In this document: one piece after another, positions 17,201 to 26,113 of the stretch
Layout of the letters: each line of letters begins with the position of its first letter
Numbering within the stretch: position 1 is the stretch's first letter
Assembly: GCF_014647195.1 (NCBI RefSeq)
Contig: NZ_BMOS01000003.1
Span: forward strand, 81,057 to 128,401
From: Oceanobacillus indicireducens
GTDB taxonomy: Bacteria; Bacillota; Bacilli; Bacillales; Amphibacillaceae
Reading direction: 5' to 3'
DNA: 47,345 bases
Notes under the pieces: model-generated
Databases searched by the model: none
Seen by the model: the letters and a program-made list of their open reading frames with translations, nothing else
Told to the model about the DNA's origin: nothing
Made by a program: the position numbers and the translations under genes

Positions 17201-18643
17201 TTACGGCCAGAACCCAAGCCAGCGCCACCATGTAAACGCGACGAGCAGTGTAATAAACGTCGTTACAACTGTTGCAATAATTCCCGGCAAATAAAAATCA
17301 CGTTGTTTAATCAAACCCGTTCCATGAATTACAACGTTTGGCATTGTTTCCACAACTAATATATAACCGAACAGCATCGTAACCGATGAAGCAAATGCAA
17401 TGACGATTGGATCAATGCCTACTTGCAATGATAAGCCGATTAGGACGGGCATGAGCGTAACAACAGCTGTCGACACATTTGTTACCCCAAGATGATAAAT
17501 TTGCGATAAAATAACGACTAAACATAAGGCAAGCCATGGGTTACTAAAGGCTTGTTGCACAATATCAGCTGTAAACAATCCCGCTAGTAAATCAATTGCT
17601 CCTGTTTCAATCAAGACGAATCCAAGAGATAATGTTGAACCGATGAGCAGCACCATATCGAAATTCACATCAATTATTTTGTTCCATTTGACAACTCCAA
17701 TCCTAGGAAATGCTAGGAGTACAACCGCTAAGAGTGCCGGGATTGTCGGATGATAACCATGAAGGGCCTGTGTCATCCACAGTATCACTGTAAGCGTAAG
17801 AATGAGCAGACATTTAATTTCCTTATTGGAAAACTTACCTAACGCCGTCTGCTTCTCTTTCATCTCCTTCTGCAAATCACTAAACGAATAGTCCTCTGGT
17901 GGATAGCAAAACCAGACGATGATCGGAATAGTAATAATCAAAAGCAGCCAGATCGGCAATGCATAGATGAACCAATCTAGATAGGATAAAGACGTTCCAA
18001 GATAGGATTGCAAAATTTCAATCGTCAGGATATTTCCAATTGCAGCCGTTAAAATCGCTGTACCACTTATATTCCCTGCAAAAGCCGTCCCGATAAGCAT
18101 CAGCTTACTGAAATTACTTTCCCTACCTGCACCTACTACTCGCAATATAGAAAGAACCACCGGCGTTATGAGCTGGGCTCTTACCGCTGTTGCCGGAATA
18201 AAAAAAGCCTGCACCTGCATAAGTAAAAACATCCCAGCAAAAATCCCTTTTGGCGACTTACCCCATTTTGCAAGAATCGCATAAGTAACCCGCTCCATTA
18301 AGGAGGTGGCATTGACCGCCTTTGCGATCATCATTCCAGCAATAATTAAAAAAACAGCGGATGATGCAAATCCGCTTAAAGCTGTATCAATCGTTGTCCC
18401 GTTTAAGAAAAGCAGTAATACAAGCGTAAGAACGGAAGTCATCCCAAGCGGAATTGGTTCCATTGCCCAAAGTAAAAGTCCATACGCCATGACAGAAATC
18501 GCAACACGAGCGTTCCAATCGACATGGCCGGGGATAAAATAAAGTAGTGCAAGAAACAGCAATGTCGCAATCGTAAATGTAATCGCTCGTTTAGTAAATA
18601 AAAGTTTTTTCACTGCTTGAAGCCAAGAAGTTTTTCGTTTCAT
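17201..18643 (-). CDS. SLC13/DASS-family anion:Na+ symporter
   Basis: A 480-residue membrane protein with about twelve hydrophobic segments, of the divalent anion:Na+ symporter family that carries succinate, malate, citrate or sulfate. Features include AISVMAYGLLLWAMEPIPLG near residue 50, the first helix-loop motif GTAFAGNISGTAILTAAIGN (about 190) and the second-half LYHLGVTNVSTAVVTLMP-like segment (YHLGVTNVSTAVVTLMPVL). The Asn-Thr/Ser signatures of Na+ sites are modified, so the precise substrate is uncertain. The ATG lies behind an AGGATG ribosome site. It lies downstream of the pfl operon but beyond that operon's terminator, so it is likely transcribed separately. Confidence 0.85.
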   Translation of the reverse strand: MKRKTSWLQAVKKLLFTKRAITFTIATLLFLALLYFIPGHVDWNARVAISVMAYGLLLWAMEPIPLGMTSVLTLVLLLFLNGTTIDTALSGFASSAVFLIIAGMMIAKAVNATSLMERVTYAILAKWGKSPKGIFAGMFLLMQVQAFFIPATAVRAQLITPVVLSILRVVGAGRESNFSKLMLIGTAFAGNISGTAILTAAIGNILTIEILQSYLGTSLSYLDWFIYALPIWLLLIITIPIIVWFCYPPEDYSFSDLQKEMKEKQTALGKFSNKEIKCLLILTLTVILWMTQALHGYHPTIPALLAVVLLAFPRIGVVKWNKIIDVNFDMVLLIGSTLSLGFVLIETGAIDLLAGLFTADIVQQAFSNPWLALCLVVILSQIYHLGVTNVSTAVVTLMPVLIGLSLQVGIDPIVIAFASSVTMLFGYILVVETMPNVVIHGTGLIKQRDFYLPGIIATVVTTFITLLVAFTWWRWLGFWP

Positions 18644-18725
18644 TATTCATCCTACTTTTTTGAATTTTTTCACACACCTTCATCTTAAATGCTTTTGAAC
18701 CGTTCGTCAAAATGAAAATAAACAT

Positions 18726-18765
18726 CAAAAAAAGGGTCAATCAAAGCCTAAGCTTCAATTAACCC
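18726..18765 (-). terminator. Intrinsic terminator of the pflBA operon
   Basis: On the minus strand GGGTTAATTGAAGC pairs with GCTTTGATTGACCC around a TTAG loop, with G-T pairs, and is followed by TTTTTTT. It begins 7 nt after the pflA stop. Confidence 0.92.
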
Positions 18766-18771
18766 ATTTTC

Positions 18772-19497
18772 CTAACAACCTAGTATCATTTCCGCATTTC
18801 TTACTCGTTCTTCCGTCGGTGGCTCGATTCCTTCTAATGGATAATCCATGCCAAGCGCTTCATACTTATAAACTCCAAGTTTATGGTAAGGCAGCACTTC
18901 TATTTTTTCCACATTCGGCAATGTATCGATGAAGCTTCTTAGTGCATGTAAATCTTCATCAAAATCGCTTCGTTCTGGTACGAGCACATGTCTCACCCAG
19001 ACAGGGACATCTTTTTCCTTTAAATGATTGGCAAAGGCTAAAATATGTTCATTCGATAACCCGGTCAATGTTTTATGCTTCTCTGCATTGATTTGTTTCA
19101 AATCGAGTAAAACAAGATCTGTCAACTCAAGTAATTCATCTAATGTTTCTAAATAATGTGGAGAAGAACTGAATAAACCACCAGACGTATCGATTGTTGT
19201 ATGAATTCCATATTTCTTCAATTCCTTAAATAAGTGAATCAAAAATTTGCATTGTAACAAGGGTTCACCGCCGCTTACTGTAACTCCCCCTCCAGAAGCT
19301 TGGAAAAAAGGGAGATAGTCGAGAATATCATCCACCAATTCTTGAACCGTCATCATTTTCCCATCACTCATTTTCCATGTATCGGGATTATGACAGAACT
19401 GGCAACGGAGCGGACAGCCCTGTGTAAAAATAATATAACGCAGTCCTGGTCCATCTACCGTTCCGAACGTTTCGACTGAATGAATTCTTCCTTGCAT
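18772..19497 (-). CDS. pflA: Pyruvate formate-lyase-activating enzyme
   Basis: A 241-residue radical-SAM enzyme that installs the glycyl radical on PflB. The cluster motif CPLRCQFC lies at about residues 29-36, preceded by the family segment ETFGTVDGPGLRYIIFTQG, and the SAM-binding GGGVTVSGGEPLLQ is at about 76. I start at the ATG at 19497, with AAGGGAGG 7 nt upstream; an in-frame upstream start would add residues not seen in the family. It follows pflB by 42 nt and shares its terminator. Anaerobic expression together with PflB is expected. Confidence 0.96.
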   Translation of the reverse strand: MQGRIHSVETFGTVDGPGLRYIIFTQGCPLRCQFCHNPDTWKMSDGKMMTVQELVDDILDYLPFFQASGGGVTVSGGEPLLQCKFLIHLFKELKKYGIHTTIDTSGGLFSSSPHYLETLDELLELTDLVLLDLKQINAEKHKTLTGLSNEHILAFANHLKEKDVPVWVRHVLVPERSDFDEDLHALRSFIDTLPNVEKIEVLPYHKLGVYKYEALGMDYPLEGIEPPTEERVRNAEMILGC

Positions 19498-19539
19498 ATT
19501 ACTACCTCCCTTTAATTTCGCTTGCCTTCTCATTTGTTT

Positions 19540-21783
19540 TTATCTGCTTTCATGGAATGTTCGGTTAATCACTTCAATTTGCTGTTCTCTTGTCAGCTTA
19601 ATAAAGTTAACGGCATAACCGGATACGCGGATGGTGAGCTGCGGATATTGCTCTGGATGTTCCATTGCATCGAGCAATGTTTCCCGGTCAAATACGTTTA
19701 CATTCAAGTGGTGACCTTCCTTATTTGCGTATCCGTCCAACATTGCAACAAGGTTCATGACCCGAGTATCTTCATCTTTTCCTAATGCTCTCGGTACGAT
19801 AGAAAATGTATTACTAATGCCGTCCAGTGATTCTTCATAAGGTAACTTCGCAACGGAAAGTAATGACGCTAGAGCACCATTCTTATCTCTGCCGTGCATT
19901 GGGTTCGCACCTGGGGCAAAGGCTTCTCCTGCTTTTCTGCCATCTGGTGTATTACCAGTTTTCTTCCCGTAGACGACGTTGGATGTAATTGTCAGCACGG
20001 ATTGGGTTGGCACTGCATCACGATATGTTTTGTAATGCTTGATTTTTTCCATAAATGTTTTTACAAGATAAACTGCAATATCATCCACACGGTTGTCATT
20101 ATTTCCGTATTTCGGGAAATCTCCTTCGATTTCATAATCGACGACAAGCCCTGCTTCATTGCGGATTGTTTTTACTTTTGCATGTTTAATCGCACTTAAG
20201 GAGTCGGCTGCAACGGATAGACCTGCAATCCCACAAGCCATCGTACGTAAAACTTCTTTATCATGTAATGCCATTTCAATTCGTTCATAGCTGTATTTAT
20301 CGTGCATGAAATGAATGATATTTAATGTGTTCACATAAATCTTCGCTAGCCATTCCATCATATCGTCATATTTCTCCATGACTTCATCATAATCCAAGTA
20401 CTCTGCATTGATTGGGGCATAGGCAGGAGCAACTTGTACTTCGGATACCTCATCTTTTCCGCCATTTATCGCGTAAAGGAGTGCTTTCGCTAAGTTAGCC
20501 CTGGCACCGAAGAATTGCATTTGTTTCCCGATTGCCATCGCAGACACACAGCAGGCAATTCCATAGTCATCGCCATAAATTGGACGCATAATATCGTCAT
20601 TCTCATATTGGATTGCACTTGATTTAATGGACATCTTCGCACAATATTTTTTAAAGTTCTCCGGTAATTGCTCGGACCAAAGGACAGTTAAGTTCGGCTC
20701 AGGTGCCGGTCCAAGATTATCTAACGTATGCAAGAAACGGAAAGAACTTTTTGTAACAAGTGGTCTTCCGTCATTTGCAATCCCGCCGATGGATTCCGTC
20801 ACCCATGTCGGGTCACCACTGAACAGTTCATTATAATCCGGCGTTCTTGAGAATTTGACGATTCGCAGTTTCATTACGAAATGGTCGACTAACTCTTGTG
20901 CTTCCTCTTCTGTCAGAATACCATTTTCCAAATCACGATTTATATAAATATCTAGAAATGTAGACACTCTACCTAAACTCATAGCGGCGCCGTTTTGTTC
21001 CTTAATCGCTGCAAGATAACCGAAATATAGCCATTGAAATGCTTCTTGCGCGTTGGTTGCCGGCTTAGAAATGTCGAATCCATAACTTTCAGCAAGCTGC
21101 TTTAATTCATGTAATGCACGTATTTGCTCGTTAATTTCTTCACGGTCTCTAATGACTTCTTCACTCATCATGCCATTTGCACCAACTGAACGAAGCTGTT
21201 CTTGTTTATCCTCGATTAAACGATCGACCCCGTACAACGCAACCCGGCGATAGTCGCCGATAATCCGTCCACGTCCGTAAGCATCTGGGAGTCCTGTAAT
21301 AATACCAGCTCTTCTTGCTGCACGGATTTCAGGAGTATATGCATCGAATACACCTTGGTTATGCGTTTTACGATACTCTGTGAAAATGTGCTTTACTTCC
21401 TCATCCACCTCGAATCCATAAGCTTGGGCAGCATCAACCGCCATCCGGATTCCTCCAAAAGGCTGAAGGGATCGCTTGAACGGAGCATCAGTTTGTACAC
21501 CGACAACTTTTTCTTTTGATTGATCCAAATATCCTGGACCATGTGAAGTTATCGTGGATACAACTTTCGTATCCATATCGTATACTCCGCCATTTTCTCG
21601 CTCTTTACTTGTTAATTCCATCACATGATCCCATAACTCAACTGTTGACTTTGTTGGTCCTGCCAAGAAACTTTCATCTTCCACATAAGGTGTAAAGTTG
21701 TTCACAATAAAGTCACGCACATCGATTTCAGTTTCCCATTTTCCACCGGTAAATTGAAGTTTTTCTTTTGTTTCAGTTGCCAT
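19540..21783 (-). CDS. pflB: Formate acetyltransferase (pyruvate formate-lyase)
   Basis: A 747-residue glycyl-radical enzyme that cleaves pyruvate with CoA to acetyl-CoA and formate in anaerobic metabolism. The two catalytic cysteines lie in [20 protein letters not shown]. The radical glycine is in RVSGYAVNF, 25-30 residues from the C-terminus. Other family blocks are [19 protein letters not shown] and [25 protein letters not shown] is 9 nt before the ATG at 21783; earlier TTG/ATG codons are too close to it. The CCVSPM of well-known PFLs is CCVSAM here, a neighbouring substitution that should not abolish activity. It is first in the pflBA operon. Confidence 0.97.
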   Translation of the reverse strand: MATETKEKLQFTGGKWETEIDVRDFIVNNFTPYVEDESFLAGPTKSTVELWDHVMELTSKERENGGVYDMDTKVVSTITSHGPGYLDQSKEKVVGVQTDAPFKRSLQPFGGIRMAVDAAQAYGFEVDEEVKHIFTEYRKTHNQGVFDAYTPEIRAARRAGIITGLPDAYGRGRIIGDYRRVALYGVDRLIEDKQEQLRSVGANGMMSEEVIRDREEINEQIRALHELKQLAESYGFDISKPATNAQEAFQWLYFGYLAAIKEQNGAAMSLGRVSTFLDIYINRDLENGILTEEEAQELVDHFVMKLRIVKFSRTPDYNELFSGDPTWVTESIGGIANDGRPLVTKSSFRFLHTLDNLGPAPEPNLTVLWSEQLPENFKKYCAKMSIKSSAIQYENDDIMRPIYGDDYGIACCVSAMAIGKQMQFFGARANLAKALLYAINGGKDEVSEVQVAPAYAPINAEYLDYDEVMEKYDDMMEWLAKIYVNTLNIIHFMHDKYSYERIEMALHDKEVLRTMACGIAGLSVAADSLSAIKHAKVKTIRNEAGLVVDYEIEGDFPKYGNNDNRVDDIAVYLVKTFMEKIKHYKTYRDAVPTQSVLTITSNVVYGKKTGNTPDGRKAGEAFAPGANPMHGRDKNGALASLLSVAKLPYEESLDGISNTFSIVPRALGKDEDTRVMNLVAMLDGYANKEGHHLNVNVFDRETLLDAMEHPEQYPQLTIRVSGYAVNFIKLTREQQIEVINRTFHESR

Positions 21784-21882
21784 TTTCATCAACCTCCTGG
21801 ATTGGTGTTCATCATTACTTATTGTTTAGTAAAGCTATAATGATCAGCCACTCATTTGTTCAATGCCTCACATTTAATTACA

Positions 21883-21898
21883 TGTTCATTATATCACA
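21883..21898. promoter_or_regulatory. Possible FNR/CRP-like box upstream of pflB
   Basis: TGTTC-ATTATA-TCACA matches the TGTGA-N6-TCACA consensus at 8 of 10 positions. The spacer contains, on the minus strand, a perfect TATAAT that could be the pflB -10 box; a second TATAAT lies at 21921-21926. Overlap with a -10 would suit repression better than classical Fnr activation. This is only a pattern match. Confidence 0.3.
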
Positions 21899-21988
21899 TA
21901 GGTCGGTGATTTTGCACTGTATTATACGTGAAATTGTGACAAAATGGTAAATTTAGATGTGCAGTGGGCTTTTAAACTTAAGATAATT

Positions 21989-22051
21989 GGGACAGAGGGT
22001 CAGAGCAAATGTCCCACCTGACTGGGACATTTGCTCTGACCCCCTTGTCCC
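21989..22051. repeat. GGGACA/GTCAGAG palindromic repeat, copy 2
   Basis: GGGTCAGAGCAAATGTCCCA (left arm core, 21997-22016) is matched exactly by the inverse arm from 22023, with GGGAC/GTCCC outer ends and a six-base spacer. It lies 8 nt after the TctA-type gene stop codon. Confidence 0.85.
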
Positions 22052-22059
22052 GCTTTCTA

Positions 22060-23415
22060 TTATAATCCTAGTAATGTTGAGATGATCCAGCTGGATCCGT
22101 AAAATACCATGAACTGGACTCCGACGCCTACTCCGAGAAAACGGTTCAGCATTCCGCCGACCATGGCCATGGCAAAGGTGACGAATACCGCAACTAGTCC
22201 GCCTTCGTAAAATGCAAGCAGACATACGATCCCTATAAACATTGCAATAATTGCTTCCTGATTAATTCGTTTCAACACGAGCACCGTTGCTTTTCGCGCA
22301 TAATTCATTGAAAATGGATAAGCAATGATGGATGCAACAATCAATCCGATTAAACCATAAATGAAGAAATCCATCGGTGCCATCAACGTATGCAGATTAT
22401 GTACCGGTTCTGTCGTGTATACCGGTGGTGCGTTAAATAACGCTTGAGCCGGCCCAATCGCAACCGGGCTAAGTGGAATTCCAAACGCAATAAGCGGGAT
22501 AAGCGTTTCCGCAACATAAGTCGATTCCGTTACTGCGTTCATCGTAGCAAGACTAGTTGTCGATTTTTTATATTGCCCTTTCACCCTCGAACCAACAATT
22601 TCTCCCATTAGTGATGTCATTCCAACTGGGCTAAGTGCAAACGTTAATGATGAAAGGAAAGACGTCCCCCCTACCACAGCTGTCTGTTTTTTCGTTAATA
22701 CTTTAAACGGGTTTGGGAAATATCCGGACCAAGACTTCTGCTCAGGGGCAAGCTTATATTCATTCTTTTTCGTCCGTTCTATGTTGGGGCGTGCACTACG
22801 GGAAGTCGCGAGTAATATATCCGTTAACATCGGCCCAATCGCAATTCCTAGAAAGAAACTGATGGACAAGCCGCTCCCTAATATTGATGTACTGACTAAA
22901 TTCAAGCCTTGAATAATTAAAGCTAGGGGAACAATGAGCAGAATACTAACCCAACGTCCTTTTGAAACATACCCGATCAATACGGCAGCTAGAGTAAATA
23001 TAATACCTGCATTATCCTGGAAAAATGTCCCGAATTGACTTAAGAATACAGCGAATAATAATGCAATGGGAAGGGCAATGAATGCACCAATAATTCCACC
23101 CGAAATCATTTTTCTAAGGGCGATATGGGGTAAACCAATGCGGCGCATAAAGTTCGCGTGCTCAAGCATCGGAGCTGCCGTCGTGTCTCCCGGGACCCCC
23201 ATTAATGCGGTCGGAATTGCATGCGTCAAGTGCTTTGCAAGTACTGCCGACATAAAGAATGCAAACACTGCTTCAGGTGGCGCACCAAGTAACACGACAA
23301 TTAACGTTGCCGGTACCATAACCGCCGTTTCGTCTGATCCTGAAATAAGACCTATTAAAGTAAATATGACTCCCGCAACAATTGCGAGTAGTATCGCAAG
23401 TAATAATACATTCAT
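22060..23415 (-). CDS. Tripartite tricarboxylate transporter permease, TctA family
   Basis: A 451-residue membrane protein with ten or more hydrophobic segments, recognised as TctA (large permease subunit of the TTT family) from ALMGVPGDTTAAPMLEHA, the repeated glycine/proline signature FGIPLSPVAIGPAQALF and the SPVGMTSLMGE segment. TTT systems import tricarboxylates or dicarboxylates using a periplasmic or lipid-anchored TctC receptor and a small TctB subunit. It starts at 23415, overlapping the preceding small gene by one base (TAATG). At 451 residues it is shorter than the usual ~500. No TctC receptor gene is present in the window. Confidence 0.85.
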   Translation of the reverse strand: MNVLLLAILLAIVAGVIFTLIGLISGSDETAVMVPATLIVVLLGAPPEAVFAFFMSAVLAKHLTHAIPTALMGVPGDTTAAPMLEHANFMRRIGLPHIALRKMISGGIIGAFIALPIALLFAVFLSQFGTFFQDNAGIIFTLAAVLIGYVSKGRWVSILLIVPLALIIQGLNLVSTSILGSGLSISFFLGIAIGPMLTDILLATSRSARPNIERTKKNEYKLAPEQKSWSGYFPNPFKVLTKKQTAVVGGTSFLSSLTFALSPVGMTSLMGEIVGSRVKGQYKKSTTSLATMNAVTESTYVAETLIPLIAFGIPLSPVAIGPAQALFNAPPVYTTEPVHNLHTLMAPMDFFIYGLIGLIVASIIAYPFSMNYARKATVLVLKRINQEAIIAMFIGIVCLLAFYEGGLVAVFVTFAMAMVGGMLNRFLGVGVGVQFMVFYGSSWIISTLLGL

Positions 23416-23834
23416 TAATGCTCTTCCCTCTTTTCTTCCATAAACATGTCATAGATTCCTTGCTCTTTCATTTCTTGTGCTGTTACGGGATCATTCAATA
23501 TCGCTTCCCGTTCCTCTTCAATATCGAATTGCAGTTTTTGATACACTGCGGTAAGCTCAGCACTCGTATTTGGAGTCTCATTCAGTATCCGCTTTGGTTT
23601 GAATAATAATGTATTGATTAGAAGTGCGATTAAACTTCCCGCAATTCCGAGCAGTAGAGAATAGGACTTCACCATTTGTTCAGGTGCAATATGGGGAAAT
23701 ATTTGTTTTCCAATAAAGAAACCAATTAAACTTAAGGAAATACTGAGACTAATTGTCGCAATAAGATGCTTGCCATAAACAGTATCTCCAATTACCTCAA
23801 CATAGGATTCCTTGTTCTTCTGTTGTTGCGCCAT
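23415..23834 (-). CDS. Small membrane protein coupled to the TctA-type permease (possible TctB-like subunit)
   Basis: A 139-residue protein with two clear hydrophobic helices (about residues 24-46 and 58-78) and a hydrophilic, acidic C-terminal half (residues 80-139) containing EEEREAIL and EMKEQGIYDMFMEEKREEH. It has AAAGGAG before the ATG, and its stop codon overlaps the start of the TctA-type gene, so translation is probably coupled. The position is that of TctB, but TctB usually has four helices and no long cytosolic tail. The partner role is inferred from position only. Confidence 0.7.
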   Translation of the reverse strand: MAQQQKNKESYVEVIGDTVYGKHLIATISLSISLSLIGFFIGKQIFPHIAPEQMVKSYSLLLGIAGSLIALLINTLLFKPKRILNETPNTSAELTAVYQKLQFDIEEEREAILNDPVTAQEMKEQGIYDMFMEEKREEH

Positions 23835-24060
23835 TTTATTTCTCCTTTCTTCTTAGCTGTTTTCAGTATGCCCATGCTCTTGTTTTGTGATAAACTAAAC
23901 AAGTCGGTGAAAATAAATTTCATCATCCATTCAACAAGATTGAATATTAAGAAACTTTGTTGAATAGAATATTTTTAGATAGCTTGCTGCACACCATTTG
24001 ATTATACCTAGGTTTGTTGAAAAATGTAAAGTAATATTAATAGATCATGGGATAGACAGA

Positions 24061-24095
24061 AAAAAGTGGGACAGGTTGACCCCGTGTCCCACTTT
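24061..24095 (-). terminator. GGGACA-type palindrome, copy 3, acting as terminator of the DUF218 gene
   Basis: AAAGTGGGACA (24063-24073) pairs with TGTCCCACTTT (24085-24095). On the minus strand the hairpin is followed by TTTTTT and overlaps the stop codon of the DUF218 gene. It belongs to the GGGACA repeat family. Confidence 0.88.
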
Positions 24096-24747
24096 ATTTC
24101 ATTTGGAATTGTTCTAATAGGAAGTAATGTGCTAGTTTCATATATTCCGTTGTGACGCGTTGGATATCTTCTCGGTCCTTGTACCATCCTCGTGCCTGAT
24201 ACGGATCGTACGGTGTTGGGGATGAGTAGATTGTAATGCCTTTATCATTCAAAGCTTTATTGAAAATTAACTTCGCGCGGTAGGAATGGAATTTGGATGT
24301 CGTCAAAATCAAATGATCGATTTCCGTGTGATTCTGTACATATTTTCTCACTGCCAGCGCTTCATCTTTCGTACTTTCTGCATCGCCAGGGATGATCGTT
24401 ATCTTTTCTTCCGGAACACCAGAATCTGTTAAAATTCTTTTACTTAATTCAGCATCCCCTGGAATGGTAATATTTTTTTCTTCTAATAATTCACGTCCCT
24501 CAAGATGAGACTGCACCATCCATATTTGATCCGCTTTTTCGTTTTCATAAAGTTCAAGTGCACCAAGGGCCCGGTCGCCGACACTTCCCATCAACAGTAC
24601 TAACACTGTTTGCTCAACATCTTCCAAATCATCTTCCGTTACAAGCAACTCCCCGCCATAGCGGAAAAACAAAAGAACAATCGTGACGAGTAATATGAAT
24701 AATAGAATCAGCAAATATCGCTTTTTCAATCTGTTACTCGGAAACAT
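24094..24747 (-). CDS. YdcF/ElyC-type DUF218 membrane-anchored protein
   Basis: A 217-residue protein with an N-terminal basic patch (NRLKKRY) and one transmembrane helix (about residues 10-28), then an extracytoplasmic DUF218 domain. Family features visible are the opening LVLLMGSVGDRALGALELY, the SKRILTDSGVPEEKITIIPG segment and LILTTSKFHSYRAKLIF. DUF218 proteins such as SanA, ElyC and YdcF are linked to envelope integrity, but the reaction is unknown. It overlaps the end of the MFS gene by 14 nt, which suggests coupled translation. Confidence 0.82.
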   Translation of the reverse strand: MFPSNRLKKRYLLILLFILLVTIVLLFFRYGGELLVTEDDLEDVEQTVLVLLMGSVGDRALGALELYENEKADQIWMVQSHLEGRELLEEKNITIPGDAELSKRILTDSGVPEEKITIIPGDAESTKDEALAVRKYVQNHTEIDHLILTTSKFHSYRAKLIFNKALNDKGITIYSSPTPYDPYQARGWYKDREDIQRVTTEYMKLAHYFLLEQFQMK

Positions 24748-25993
24748 ATCCTGCGTGCCCCAATTCCCGGTTGATTTCTCTTAATTTCTCATCGGACGGA
24801 AGCATTACTGTCAATAAACCAAGTAATGGCAAAAATGACACAATAATCATTGTAGGATTTAAGCCAATCCAGTCAATTAAACTTCCGAAAAATACAGAAC
24901 CGACTGCTCCCATTCCAAATGCAAGTCCGACAATTAAACCTGACATCGTGCCAACTTTCCCTGGTACCATTTCCTGACCATATACTACGGCAACTGAGAA
25001 ACTTGACAGGATAAGCGTTCCAATTATTCCGATCAAAATAAGTGCTACGAGCGGGCCGACATATGGGAGTATGATGGTTAACGGCACGGGAGCAAGTAAG
25101 GAACCCATAATAACCGCTTTTTTCCCAAAACGGTCAGCGAGAGGACCACCGATAAATGTACCAATCGCTCCAGTTAGAAGAAACACAAAAATAAAGGTTT
25201 GTGATTCGGCGATAGAGACACCGTAATTTTGAATCGCGTAAAAGGCATAATAATTTGAAATCGCACTATGATACAAAGAGCGAACGAACACAACAAATAC
25301 GAGTAAAATCACGGCATTGCGAATAACTTTCGGCAGTTTTTGCTTTTGTTTTGTCTCTGTAGATTTCTTTTCCTTTTTCGTTGCTTTCTTCACGACTTCT
25401 ATTTGGCCGGCGTACCACCTAGATATGTAGACAAGGAACATGGAAGCGATAAACGCAACAAGTACAAACCAAATCGCACCGAATTGCCCCATCGGTACAA
25501 GAACAAGTGCAGTAATAATAGGTGCAAGCGCTTGTCCACTGTTTCCCCCCACTTGATAAATTGATTGTGCAAGTCCCCGCTTATTCCCTGCTGCAAGATA
25601 GGCAACGCGCGAACCTTCTGGGTGAAAGACTGCTGAACCTAATCCGATTAAGACAACACTGATTAAAATTGTAGGAAGGTTCGGTGCAAATGCAAGACCA
25701 AGCATCCCGAACATACTTGACAGCAAACCTAATGGCAGGGCATAAGGCATTGGGCGCCGGTCTGTGTACATCCCGACAACCGGCTGCATGACAGATGCGA
25801 CCATGTTTAACGTAAAGGTAATAAACCCGAGCTGTGTGAACGTCAGTCCAAGTGACCGTTCTAAAATTGGAAACATTGCCGGAATAACAGCCTGCAAAGA
25901 ATCATTCAACAGATGAGTGAGGCCAATAATAAATAAAATCGAGTACATCGTTTTGTTCTGTGTCTGTAACTTAACAGCTGATTGCTTCGCCAA
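24734..25993 (-). CDS. MFS transporter, fosmidomycin-resistance (Fsr)-like
   Basis: A 419-residue major facilitator protein with twelve predicted helices. The N-terminal LTHLLNDSLQAVIPAMFPIL and the loop MQPVVGMYTDRRPMPYALPLG resemble the Fsr efflux branch, as does HPEGSRVAYLAAGNKRGLAQSIYQVGGNSGQALAP. A charged central loop with the run KKATKKEKKSTETKQKQK separates the two halves, and the second-half motif is GGPLADRFGKK. The start is a TTG at 25993 with a weak AAAGAAG site; the next Met would remove part of helix 1. Export of small compounds is likely, but the natural substrate is unknown. It is cotranscribed with the DUF218 gene. Confidence 0.85.
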   Translation of the reverse strand: MAKQSAVKLQTQNKTMYSILFIIGLTHLLNDSLQAVIPAMFPILERSLGLTFTQLGFITFTLNMVASVMQPVVGMYTDRRPMPYALPLGLLSSMFGMLGLAFAPNLPTILISVVLIGLGSAVFHPEGSRVAYLAAGNKRGLAQSIYQVGGNSGQALAPIITALVLVPMGQFGAIWFVLVAFIASMFLVYISRWYAGQIEVVKKATKKEKKSTETKQKQKLPKVIRNAVILLVFVVFVRSLYHSAISNYYAFYAIQNYGVSIAESQTFIFVFLLTGAIGTFIGGPLADRFGKKAVIMGSLLAPVPLTIILPYVGPLVALILIGIIGTLILSSFSVAVVYGQEMVPGKVGTMSGLIVGLAFGMGAVGSVFFGSLIDWIGLNPTMIIVSFLPLLGLLTVMLPSDEKLREINRELGHAGYVSE

Positions 25994-26044
25994 TATGTAT
26001 CGCTTCTTTCTATAATATTCATTCTATTTTACATATTATAACAT

Positions 26045-26113
26045 AGCGGGACATTGGGGTCAGAGTAATTGTCCCAAAATGTGGGACAATTACTCTGACC
26101 CCAATGTCCCGCT
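26045..26113. repeat. GGGACA/GTCAGAG palindromic repeat, copy 4 (perfect 32-bp arms)
   Basis: Arms at 26045-26076 and 26082-26113 are exact inverse copies with a 5-bp spacer. Its right end coincides with the first base of the stop codon of the VWA gene. It is the most perfect member of the family in the window. Confidence 0.95.

Noticed and set aside
18644-18771. Separate small gene between the SLC13 gene and pflA
   Set aside because: The space is filled by the pfl terminator and the SLC13 upstream region, with no frame of note.
21901-21945. Rex-type operator (TTGTGA-N-TCACAA) upstream of pflB
   Set aside because: TTGTCACAATTTCACG on the minus strand has the wrong half-site arrangement and matches poorly.
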